From assembly GCA_021799555.1 (NCBI GenBank), contig JAJZAG010000251.1, forward strand, positions 1-5,640: a stretch of DNA of 5,640 bases. Reading direction: 5' to 3'. The DNA is from Deltaproteobacteria bacterium. GTDB lineage: Bacteria; Desulfobacterota; Binatia; Binatales; Binataceae. A program made the position numbers and the translations under genes. A model generated the notes under the pieces. The model did no database searches. It was not told where the DNA came from and was given only the letters and a program-made list of their open reading frames with translations. This document shows, piece by piece, positions 1 through 5,304 of this stretch (the first letter of the stretch is position 1; each line of letters starts with the position of its first letter).

Positions 1-77
1 GCGGACCCGAAGCACCGCCTATGGCGACCTGACGGCAGGTCTACGTTCAACGTTACTCGACTTGAGGATTTTCATCC

Positions 78-788
78 GTGCCTGACGAAGGACTTGCTCG
101 CCACGAGCGATATCAAATCACGCTGCCCGAGGTGCGCGTTTCGTATCCGCCACTGCCGTGGAAGTGCGCTGACGCGACGATGCTCAATGTCTATTTCGAG
201 GTTCGCAAGGCTCCGATGCTCGAGCGGCTGCCGCCTGAGTACTGCAGGACGTCACCGGCGTATTGCCGGCTGACGATTATCGATTGCGCCGATTCCCCGG
301 TTGGACCGTTTCGCGACGCTTCGCTCGGACTCGGCGCGCGGCTCAACATGATGCCGGCAGTTTTTGTCGCGGCGTCGCTAACCAATAACCAGCAAGTGCT
401 GAACGCGGGAATATTCGAGCGCAGCTTTCCGAACGTGCTCGGCAAGATCGATTTTGAAGCGAGCGTTGGCCGCGCGCACGCGCTGATTAGTGACGCGAAG
501 GGACCGCTGCTGGAAGTGACGATGCCGCAGTTGCAGACGATCGAGCCGAGCCGGCTCGCGTACGATCATGCCGACGGGATTCGGACTCTCGAAGACGGCA
601 AGACCGAGCTGATGGTTGTGGGTCCCGAGATGACGATCGAGCGCGCGGCGATTTGCAAGAACGCGGCGGTCGCTTATCCTGCCGAGCGGCCCGAATCGCC
701 GTGGCAGATTCTGGATTGCCGCAACGTCGTGAGCGCGCAGGTCGTCCACGGCTCGCGCGAGTTCAAAAAAGGCCATCCCCCGCGCTAA
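78..788 (+). CDS. Acetoacetate decarboxylase-like protein lacking the catalytic lysine pair
   Basis: The 236-residue product has the length and layout of the acetoacetate decarboxylase (ADC) fold family. Seen in the sequence: an N-terminal substrate-entry segment with LPPEY at residues 51-55, a central hydrophobic strand (residues 92-101), then GIFERSFPNVLGKIDF at residues 111-126. That segment aligns with the family's GxxxxxFPKKLGKI active-site segment. In characterised ADC the first Lys after the Pro forms a Schiff base with acetoacetate and the second lowers its pKa; here they are Asn119 and Val120. K123 is the nearest Lys. Classical decarboxylation is therefore unlikely; related ADC-fold proteins act as aldolase/dehydratases or have no known role. 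The start is GTG at 78, with GAGG at 64-67 ten bases upstream. The C-terminus is complete and convergent with the next gene. Family membership is fairly sure; the function is not known. Two frames are open from the left edge, so the tail of an upstream gene cannot be excluded. Confidence 0.8.
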   Translation: MPDEGLARHERYQITLPEVRVSYPPLPWKCADATMLNVYFEVRKAPMLERLPPEYCRTSPAYCRLTIIDCADSPVGPFRDASLGLGARLNMMPAVFVAASLTNNQQVLNAGIFERSFPNVLGKIDFEASVGRAHALISDAKGPLLEVTMPQLQTIEPSRLAYDHADGIRTLEDGKTELMVVGPEMTIERAAICKNAAVAYPAERPESPWQILDCRNVVSAQVVHGSREFKKGHPPR

Positions 789-815
789 ACGCCGCTTGGT
801 GATCGCACTTACGCG

Positions 816-835
816 CGGCGCTTATTTGAGCGCCG
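816..835. terminator. Possible bidirectional stem-loop between convergent genes
   Basis: Bases 816-822 (CGGCGCT) pair perfectly with 829-835 (AGCGCCG) around a six-base loop. The hairpin overlaps the last codon and the TAA stop of the minus-strand lipoprotein gene, 28 bases after the stop of the decarboxylase-like gene. Its position suits a shared terminator, but neither strand has a T-tract after the stem, so it is only a weak candidate. Confidence 0.3.
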
Positions 836-2426
836 ATACGCGTCCGTCCGATGAGGCAACGAAAATCGCGCCTGTCGATGACGCCGCGAGAGATGTCACC
901 TTGCCTGCGCTGTGCGAGGACCATCCGGCTGTCCCGTTAGCACCGATTTTGGTGATCGTTCCGTCGGCTGCAGCAACGAAGATATCGCCGGCGCCATCGA
1001 CGGCGAGATCGCCAGCCCAGGGTGGATACGCCTTCGCGATCCATCGCGGGGCGCCCGCAGAATCCACCGCGTATAGTGCGCCGGCGCCGAAATAGATCTG
1101 ACCGAGCGTGTCGACTACAGGTCCGGCAACGGGAAGGCCGGAACCCGCGACGCTCCAATCGCGCGCGCCGGTGTCGGAATCGATCGCGTAGAGCGCTCCC
1201 GAGCGCGATCCGCAATAGACGCTCGACCCGGAGGCAACCAGTTCGCCTGTGAATCCGCCGTCGGGCGAAAAGCTCCACAGCATCGTTCCGGTCGTCGAAT
1301 AGGCACTCACCGCACCGCCTTCGGACGCGACGGCGACGCCGCCCGGGATGATAGCACCGGCGCTCGCGGCGGCGGCGGGAATGCTCCAATTGATGCGGCC
1401 GTTGGCGCTGACGGAGATCAGGTTTTGGTCGGCACTGACGTACGCGCCCGCGTCATCGGCGGCGAGCGGAACTCCACTGCTTCCGATCTCGAGCTTCCAG
1501 CGCGGTATACCGCGCGGCGTTAATCCATACAACCAGTCGGTCGTGCCTGGTACGATTATCGTACCATCAGGCGCGACGGCGACCTGTGTGCCGCCGGCCG
1601 GACGATCGAAAATCCGGCGCCCGTGCGAATCGATCGCGTGCAGGATCGCAGCGGTGGTGATGAAGTAAGCCTCGCCGTGCGTGCCGGCCGTGATCGGCCC
1701 GGCGGCAGGCGCTTCGCTCTGATAAGTCCACAGCGCCGTAGGCGAGGTGACCGTCGCTTCGGCGGTCGGCATCACGTAGTCCATCGCGGCGCTGCCGCGA
1801 ATCGCCGGTGTCGCGGTTGCGGTTGGCGTCGCTGTCGGAGTCGGACACGGCGGGCAATCCGTGGTCGGGTTGACTTGAATTGCGTACTCCAAGCTCTGGA
1901 TGGAAGTACTGCTCGCAGAGATACAGGTGCATCCGGTCGCTTGGCCCTGATAGACGCCGCCATTGCCCAAGCTTGGATTAACCACGATTCCAGCCGGGCT
2001 CGAGCCCCAAAAGGTATTGGGAGAATTGGTGATGTCCAAGTAAGAAGGCGCTGAGTTCTTTTTTGAGAATACGCCTTGCGCCTCGAAGCGGAGGATTCCG
2101 TTGATCGTGGTCGTGGTGACCGCCGCCGGTGTCGACGCGGTACATGCGGTCTCGGTCGCCGTTGGGGTGGGCTTCGGATGCTTCGAGGTTGGCGTCGGCG
2201 ACGGTATTCCGGTTGGCGACGGGGTCGCGAAAATTTCACAGATGTTGATTGATTCGAGTGCGTAGCCCGGAGTTCCGGTCGGTCCCGGGCACACGCCGGT
2301 AACGAAATTCCCGAACGTGTCGATCGAACCAAAGCATCCGTTATTGCTGCCGCAACTCGTCATCACGCTGCCCAGCACGAGCATCACCACAGGTGTGACG
2401 ATTATCCATCTGATCCAGTGCGCCAT
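822..2426 (-). CDS. Lipoprotein with Pro/Thr linkers and PQQ/BamB-type beta-propeller
   Basis: The 534-residue product is probably an exported lipoprotein. Residues 1-24 form a signal peptide (Arg6, then a WIIVTPVVMLVLG core) with lipobox-like MTSC and the acylated Cys at 25; Met at -3 is unusual. Residues 68-93 are a Pro/Thr-rich linker. Residues about 108-190 form an unidentified beta-type domain with C166 and C168. CPPC (191-194) leads into a second PT linker (195-207). Residues about 230-534 hold eight copies of a G-x-L-Y-A-x-D-x-x-G-x-x-W type repeat, clearest at 410-424 and 449-462. The repeat-ending aromatics are W233, F273, W310, W347, W384, W424, W462 and W502, spaced 37-40 residues. 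The last copy lacks its Trp and W233 opens the first, which suits a closed eight-bladed propeller as in BamB. No PQQ-site residues were identified, so a scaffold role is as likely as an enzyme. It stands alone rather than beside bam genes. AAGG lies four bases before the ATG. Confidence 0.82.
   Translation of the reverse strand: MAHWIRWIIVTPVVMLVLGSVMTSCGSNNGCFGSIDTFGNFVTGVCPGPTGTPGYALESINICEIFATPSPTGIPSPTPTSKHPKPTPTATETACTASTPAAVTTTTINGILRFEAQGVFSKKNSAPSYLDITNSPNTFWGSSPAGIVVNPSLGNGGVYQGQATGCTCISASSTSIQSLEYAIQVNPTTDCPPCPTPTATPTATATPAIRGSAAMDYVMPTAEATVTSPTALWTYQSEAPAAGPITAGTHGEAYFITTAAILHAIDSHGRRIFDRPAGGTQVAVAPDGTIIVPGTTDWLYGLTPRGIPRWKLEIGSSGVPLAADDAGAYVSADQNLISVSANGRINWSIPAAAASAGAIIPGGVAVASEGGAVSAYSTTGTMLWSFSPDGGFTGELVASGSSVYCGSRSGALYAIDSDTGARDWSVAGSGLPVAGPVVDTLGQIYFGAGALYAVDSAGAPRWIAKAYPPWAGDLAVDGAGDIFVAAADGTITKIGANGTAGWSSHSAGKVTSLAASSTGAIFVASSDGRVSALK
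1540..1577. repeat. Long imperfect inverted repeat inside the propeller coding region
   Basis: The left arm 1540-1556 (GTCGTGCCTGGTACGAT) and the right arm 1558-1577 are reverse complements over 17 pairs. The exceptions are one T/G pair (1544/1573) and a three-base bulge on the right arm. One base lies between the arms. The innermost nine pairs on each side are perfect. It encodes residues about 284-296 (APDGTIIVPGT), and the bulge is one codon long. As RNA the plus strand would keep a G-U pair where the coding strand has a C-A mismatch. Confidence 0.75.
1803..1856 (-). repeat. Second Pro/Thr low-complexity linker coding segment
   Basis: These bases encode CPPCPTPTATPTATATPA (residues 191-208 of the lipoprotein). 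The Pro-Thr and Ala-Thr dipeptides are encoded by short imperfect DNA repeats. Linkers like this usually tether domains outside the cytoplasm. The CPPC at its start lies between the unknown domain and the propeller. Confidence 0.7.
2148..2225 (-). repeat. First Pro/Thr low-complexity linker coding segment
   Basis: These bases encode residues 68-93 of the lipoprotein, rich in Pro, Thr and Ser (for example PSPTGIPSPTPTSKHPKPTP). It separates the lipidated N-terminal segment, which carries four Cys (C25, C31, C46, C63), from the middle domain. Confidence 0.65.
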
Positions 2427-2437
2427 AGAACCTTAGA

Positions 2438-2466
2438 GCTATGACCGCGCGATAGTGCGCTGTCAA
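2438..2466 (-). promoter_or_regulatory. Candidate promoter for the propeller lipoprotein gene
   Basis: On the minus strand there is a perfect -35 hexamer TTGACA (plus 2461-2466), a 17-base spacer and a poor -10 CATAGC (plus 2438-2443, three of six matches). Transcription would start only about five bases before the ATG at 2426, giving an almost leaderless mRNA. It lies directly downstream of the minus-strand terminator at 2511-2562, so it would make the gene independent of that upstream RNA. It could be a chance match. Confidence 0.35.
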
Positions 2467-2510
2467 GCGCGGGCAGGCGCGAACGCGCGACGCGGCGATT
2501 CTTCGGGCAG

Positions 2511-2562
2511 ATAAAAAGACGGCGGGCGTCAAAGGAGGGGGGGGGACTCCTCAACGCCCGCC
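2511..2562 (-). terminator. Intrinsic (Rho-independent) terminator on the minus strand
   Basis: Bases 2521-2529 (GGCGGGCGT) and 2554-2562 (ACGCCCGCC) form a perfect nine-pair GC-rich stem. An inner stem pairs GAGGAG with CTCCTT on the minus strand, using one G-U pair that becomes A-C on the plus strand. Read leftwards, the stem is followed by GTCTTTTTATC, a proper U-tract. The loop contains a run of nine C on this strand. No protein-coding gene lies on the minus strand just upstream, so it must end a non-coding RNA or attenuate the lipoprotein gene 85 bases further on. Confidence 0.75.
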
Positions 2563-2653
2563 AGTTCGTAGCGGCCGACCGCTTGCGCGGCCGGTTATCC
2601 GGTTGGTGGGAGGAGCACCCAACCAGCGGGTGCCAGAGCCATCAGAGCACCCG
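2511..2653 (-). ncRNA. Candidate structured small RNA or leader RNA, unidentified
   Basis: Read 5' to 3' on the minus strand, four stem-loops follow one another with short linkers. A: 2653-2647 with 2633-2627 (CGGGTGC/GCACCCG, seven perfect pairs, 13-base loop). B: 2624-2619 with 2606-2601 (GGTTGG/CCAACC plus two pairs across a bulge). C: 2594-2587 with 2582-2575 (CCGGCCGC/GCGGTCGG, eight pairs including one G-U, capped by GCAA). D: the intrinsic terminator at 2521-2562. In C and D the wobble pairs are valid only on the minus strand, and C closes with a GNRA tetraloop only on that strand, which sets the direction. The family is not recognised; tRNA, SRP and cobalamin, TPP and c-di-GMP riboswitch signatures were looked for without a match. 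The 5' end and promoter are not located. It could be a free sRNA or an attenuator leader for the lipoprotein gene. Confidence 0.5.
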
Positions 2654-2660
2654 ATCTTTT
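2627..2660 (+). terminator. Possible plus-strand terminator (stem A read the other way)
   Basis: On the plus strand the seven-pair stem 2627-2633/2647-2653 is followed by ATCTTTT, which resembles a short intrinsic terminator. No plus-strand gene precedes it, and the aldo/keto reductase starts 170 bases later. It would act only on readthrough or on a leader of that gene. Its 13-base loop and interrupted T-tract make it weak. Confidence 0.25.
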
Positions 2661-2831
2661 AGACGGAGCGGCGTCGCGATTATTCATCAGCGGATTTTTT
2701 CCATCCCGCCAATCTGACCTTTCGCGATCCATCATCCGCCTCTCTGGATTATTCGACGAGACCGTCGTACAAGATATTCAACCGACTTCGCGTCGCTACG
2801 TTCGGACGCCGATTTACAAGGGAAAACCATC

Positions 2832-3839
2832 ATGGAATATCGCCGCTTGGGGGCCACGGGCCTTAAGGTTTCGGAACTGTGCCTCGGATGCATGACGTTT
2901 GGCCGCGAGACCAAAGAGTCCGACGCGCGCAAGATTCTTGACCGCTTCCTTGAACTCGGCGGCAACTTCCTCGATACCGCCAACGTCTACGCCGCAGGCG
3001 CCTCCGAGGACATCCTGGGCCGCATCACGCGCGGCAAGCGCGATTCGCTTGTGATCGCCACCAAGGTCCGCTTCAACGCCAACGTTTTCGCCGGCAAGCC
3101 TGTCGCGCCCAACGATATCGGCCTCTCCCGCGCGCATATCATGGCCGAAGTCGAACGCAGCCTCACCCGGCTCCAGACCGACTATATCGATCTTTACCAG
3201 GTCCATTCCTGGGACTTCGAAACGCCGATCGAAGAAACGATGCGCGTGCTCGACGACCTCGTCCGCCAAGGAAAGGTACGCTACATCGGCGCTTCCAACT
3301 TCACCGCGTGGCAGCTGATGAAAAGCCTGTGGGTCAGCGATAAGTACAACTACGCCCGGTTTGACTCGCTCCAGCCGCAATACAGTCTCATATCGCGCGA
3401 GATCGAACGCGAGCTGATTCCGATGTGCCGTGCCGAGGGAATCGGTGTTATTCCATGGAGCCCGCTCGGCGGCGGTTTTCTCACCGGCAAGTACCATTCC
3501 GGCCAGAAACCGCCCGAAGACTCTCGCCTCGCCAAGCAGGACCTCTGGGGACGCCTCCAGAACGAGCGCAACTACCGCACCCTCGAGGCCGTCGAGCAGG
3601 TCGCGCGCGAGCGCGGACGCAGCGTCGCGCAAGTTGCCCTCGCGTGGGTCAATCAGCAGCCCGGCGTAAGCTCCGTCATCTACGGCGCGCGCACCGCCGA
3701 GCAGAACGAGCAGAATCTCGGCGCAATCGGGCTCAAGCTCGAAGCCGCCGAGCTCGAGGCGCTTGCGAGGGCGAGCGCACTCGCGCCGGAGTATCCGGTC
3801 GCGATGCAGGCGCGGCTGCCGGGGGCGCCGCGGCTGTGA
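2832..3839 (+). CDS. Aldo/keto reductase (NADPH-dependent oxidoreductase family)
   Basis: The 335-residue product is a complete aldo/keto reductase, a cytosolic (alpha/beta)8-barrel enzyme that reduces aldehydes or ketones with NAD(P)H. The opening MEYRRLGATGLKVSELCLGC is typical. The catalytic tetrad is intact: Asp48 (NFLDTANVY), Tyr53, Lys78 (IATKVR) and His125 (LYQVHSWD). Cofactor-site motifs are GASNF (153-157), LQPQYSL (180-186), SPLGGGFLTGKY (210-221) and GARTAEQNEQNL near the C-terminus (285-296). The length fits the prokaryotic AKR branch of the YajO/AKR11-12 type; the substrate cannot be deduced. The start is ATG at 2832, with AAGGGA at 2818-2823 eight bases before it. No convincing -35/-10 pair was found in the upstream region. 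The gene converges on the next gene with only 35 bases between stops and no clear terminator. Confidence 0.95.
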   Translation: MEYRRLGATGLKVSELCLGCMTFGRETKESDARKILDRFLELGGNFLDTANVYAAGASEDILGRITRGKRDSLVIATKVRFNANVFAGKPVAPNDIGLSRAHIMAEVERSLTRLQTDYIDLYQVHSWDFETPIEETMRVLDDLVRQGKVRYIGASNFTAWQLMKSLWVSDKYNYARFDSLQPQYSLISREIERELIPMCRAEGIGVIPWSPLGGGFLTGKYHSGQKPPEDSRLAKQDLWGRLQNERNYRTLEAVEQVARERGRSVAQVALAWVNQQPGVSSVIYGARTAEQNEQNLGAIGLKLEAAELEALARASALAPEYPVAMQARLPGAPRL

Positions 3840-3874
3840 CGGCTTCGTTTGTGCGAAAATTGGTGTCTTGGAAT

Positions 3875-4702
3875 TCATCGCGATGGAAATTCCCGGCGCG
3901 GATTCTCGAAAATTCCGCGCGCCGTCTCGCTTCGATCCGCAATTTCCGTCCCGCTTATTCCCTCGAGGCTGCGCCGCCTGCGCTGGATACGCTCCAGATG
4001 GTCGATCGCGCGGTACAGATGGCGCATCAGGCTATTTTCGTAACGGCTGATCGTCGTCACTTCGCCCGGCTCGGCGAGCGACATGTCGTTCAGCCCCGAG
4101 CGCTCCAGCGCTTTATCGCGCATGCTTTCGCGCTGTTGCCAATGCTCGCCTAATAGCGCCCCGCGAAGCTCCTCGAGCGGCGATTCTGACGGCTGCCAGT
4201 CGAGCGAATGCAGATATGCGGCACGATTTTCGTACTTGAGAATGCGCCGCAGCCGCCACGTGCATACCGCTATCTCTTGCACCATCAGCCGCTCGAGCGC
4301 GCCGACCGGGCATAGGTCGGCGATAAGCGCCTTCAGCATCGTGTTGAATTGCCGCGCCGCGGCTTTGCCTTCGATTCGCGGGATCACGAGTCCGCGCGCA
4401 AGAACGCCGTGCTTGTAAGCGTTGAGCGCCGCGCGCGCCTTGCCGCGGATCGTGCGCGGTCCGGTCGAAAGGGTTGCGTTGCGCCGATTCGCAGCCAGCC
4501 TGCGTTCGGAGATTGGACGCTTCGCCGGTACGGCGATGACTTGGCGCAACGGGCCGTCAAGGTATGGTGTTTTTCGCTCCATGCCTTTAATTCTAGACAT
4601 TTTTCGCCGCCGCATAAGGCTGAACAGTTCAGCCATGAACAATTCTGGCCATGAATCTTGCAATGTGGCTCTGGAAGCCATCGCGGGCAAATAGATACCC
4701 AT
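3875..4702 (-). CDS. Hypothetical protein with AANRRNA-STGPRT-NAYKHG N-terminal motif
   Basis: The product is up to 275 residues, basic and without signal peptide or membrane segment. Residues 65-99 carry a motif known from many uncharacterised proteins of soil bacteria: SERRLAANRRNA, then STGPRTxxGK and NAYKHG. The downstream parts also fit that group: LERLMVQEIAVCTWRLRRI (136-154) and ISRYENSLMRHLYRAIDHLE (218-237) followed by a run of Arg, probably long helices. The function is unknown; the basic motif could bind nucleic acid, but that is inference. The start is uncertain. Met1 (4702) has no ribosome binding site. Met35 (4600) or Met41 (4582) would also keep the whole conserved region, and Met35 fits the candidate promoter and palindrome at 4620-4663. 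The C-terminus is complete (TGA at 3875-3877) and the gene is convergent with the aldo/keto reductase. Confidence 0.8.
   Translation of the reverse strand: MGIYLPAMASRATLQDSWPELFMAELFSLMRRRKMSRIKGMERKTPYLDGPLRQVIAVPAKRPISERRLAANRRNATLSTGPRTIRGKARAALNAYKHGVLARGLVIPRIEGKAAARQFNTMLKALIADLCPVGALERLMVQEIAVCTWRLRRILKYENRAAYLHSLDWQPSESPLEELRGALLGEHWQQRESMRDKALERSGLNDMSLAEPGEVTTISRYENSLMRHLYRAIDHLERIQRRRRSLEGISGTEIADRSETARGIFENPRREFPSR
4620..4632. promoter_or_regulatory. Perfect palindrome near the likely start of the hypothetical gene
   Basis: CTGAAC-A-GTTCAG is a perfect inverted repeat with six-base arms and a one-base centre. It lies 20-32 bases upstream of the Met35 start codon (4598-4600) and just after the candidate -10, so it could be an operator at the transcription start. 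Its spacing does not fit the usual LexA boxes. If the long start at 4702 is right, it is simply coding sequence. Confidence 0.3.
4635..4663 (-). promoter_or_regulatory. Weak candidate promoter for the hypothetical gene
   Basis: On the minus strand TTGCAA (plus 4658-4663, four of six matches to the -35) is followed after 17 bases by GTTCAT (plus 4635-4640, three of six to the -10). Transcription would begin within the palindrome at 4620-4632, leaving about 28 bases before the Met35 start. The matches are weak, and this is supported mainly by the consistent geometry. Confidence 0.22.
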
Positions 4703-5084
4703 TCAAATCTCACATGTCCGCAACGCCGTACTGAGATTTAGCAGCGGCGCGCCTTAGGGAAGCTCCGCACAACCCGCCCGGGCAAAATTTGAGAACCCGC
4801 GCGTTCGGACGCGTTCCTCGGGACGCCCGCTCACCCTGCGACTTTGCGGCACATTTTGCAGAAAAAAGGGGCGTCATTCCTGCGCGCGTGGCCGCCGCGC
4901 GCGAGAGCCTGTCCCGAGTATTCCGAGGGAAATCCCGGACGGCTGGCTGTGCGCGCCTAGCCCCGGAGGTCGAAATTAGCTTGTGCGGAGGTTTCTTAGC
5001 TGCTGCGCCGGCCGATCCGAACGCGGGCGGCGGCACGCGTCTCCGAAACTGGAGTTATTGCGCTCATTTGTGTTATAGAAAAAG

Positions 5085-5125
5085 GGGCGAGAGCGGTCGA
5101 AACCGAAGTTTCGGTATTTACGCCC
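5085..5125 (+). other. Nested stem-loop in the upstream region of the secreted-protein gene
   Basis: GGGCG (5085-5089) can pair with CGCCC (5121-5125), enclosing ACCGA-AGTT-TCGGT (5102-5115). A competing small hairpin CGGT-CGAA-ACCG overlaps the inner stem. It lies 180-220 bases before the start codon and could be leader RNA structure or chance. No riboswitch class is recognised. Confidence 0.25.
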
Positions 5126-5252
5126 AAACCCGCTTGACCATGAAGCGGTAGTCGTTTGCTTGTGCAATCGGCGAAGAGATTGGGGGCCAGTCGGCAAACG
5201 TCATGCCGGCACCAGAGAATAATCCGGATCCTGCCTTAACTACCTGCGCCTT

Positions 5253-5269
5253 CTGGCATCCCCTGCCAG
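5253..5269 (+). other. Hairpin in the 5' leader of the secreted-protein gene
   Basis: CTGGCA (5253-5258) and TGCCAG (5264-5269) form a perfect six-pair stem with loop TCCCC. It ends 21 bases before the ribosome binding site. A longer-range alternative pairs TGCCT (5232-5236) with AGGCA (5268-5272), which would exclude the last two pairs of the hairpin. Confidence 0.35.
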
Positions 5270-5290
5270 GCATAAGCAAATCCAGTCCAA

Positions 5291-5298
5291 GGAGGAGG
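5291..5298 (+). promoter_or_regulatory. Strong ribosome binding site
   Basis: GGAGGAGG lies six bases before the ATG at 5305. A nearer ATG at 5300 is followed at once by TGA in its own frame (ATG CCA TGA), so 5305 is the only sensible start. Confidence 0.85.
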
Positions 5299-5304
5299 CA
5301 TGCC

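Larger units (their letters stand above)
4703..5304. other. Intergenic region of about 600 bases without a convincing gene
   Basis: Open frames here (for example 4789-5151 on plus and 4710-5036 on minus) encode Arg/Ala-rich low-quality sequence with no recognisable motif and no good ribosome binding site, so no gene is called. The stretch holds a GC hairpin at 4882-4902 (GCGCGCG with CGCGCGC). It also has two near copies of AGAAAAAGGGGCG (4860-4873, with one extra A, and 5077-5089). The last 220 bases before the secreted-protein gene are rich in small hairpins. No tRNA, IS end or tandem repeat was seen. Confidence 0.5.

Noticed and set aside
1..77. Tail of an upstream plus-strand gene ending at 83-85 or 30-32
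   Set aside because: Two frames are open from the edge, but the visible residues are too few and show no motif, so neither can be supported.
378..776. Arg-rich open frames opposite the decarboxylase-like gene
   Set aside because: The composition is typical of an antisense shadow, with no family motif and no ribosome binding site.
1623..2054. Arg-rich open frames on plus and in other minus frames across the propeller gene
   Set aside because: They overlap the well-supported lipoprotein and consist mostly of Arg and Ala, as expected from out-of-frame reading of GC-rich DNA.
2814..3878. 354-codon open frame antisense to the aldo/keto reductase
   Set aside because: The plus strand encodes a complete enzyme with all catalytic residues. 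The antisense frame is open because of GC-rich codon use and has no recognisable motif.
4620..4632. LexA (SOS) box
   Set aside because: The arms match part of several LexA motifs, but the one-base centre does not fit the spacing of the E. coli, Gram-positive or myxobacterial boxes.
4882..4902. GC hairpin GCGCGCG/CGCGCGC as a terminator
   Set aside because: No T-tract directly follows on either strand; the nearest T run on the minus strand is about 15 bases away. Alternating GC makes chance pairing likely.
4710..5151. Open frames of about 110-120 codons in the gap before the secreted protein
   Set aside because: Low-complexity Arg/Ala/Ser sequence, no domain or signal, no convincing ribosome binding site, and overlapping each other on both strands.
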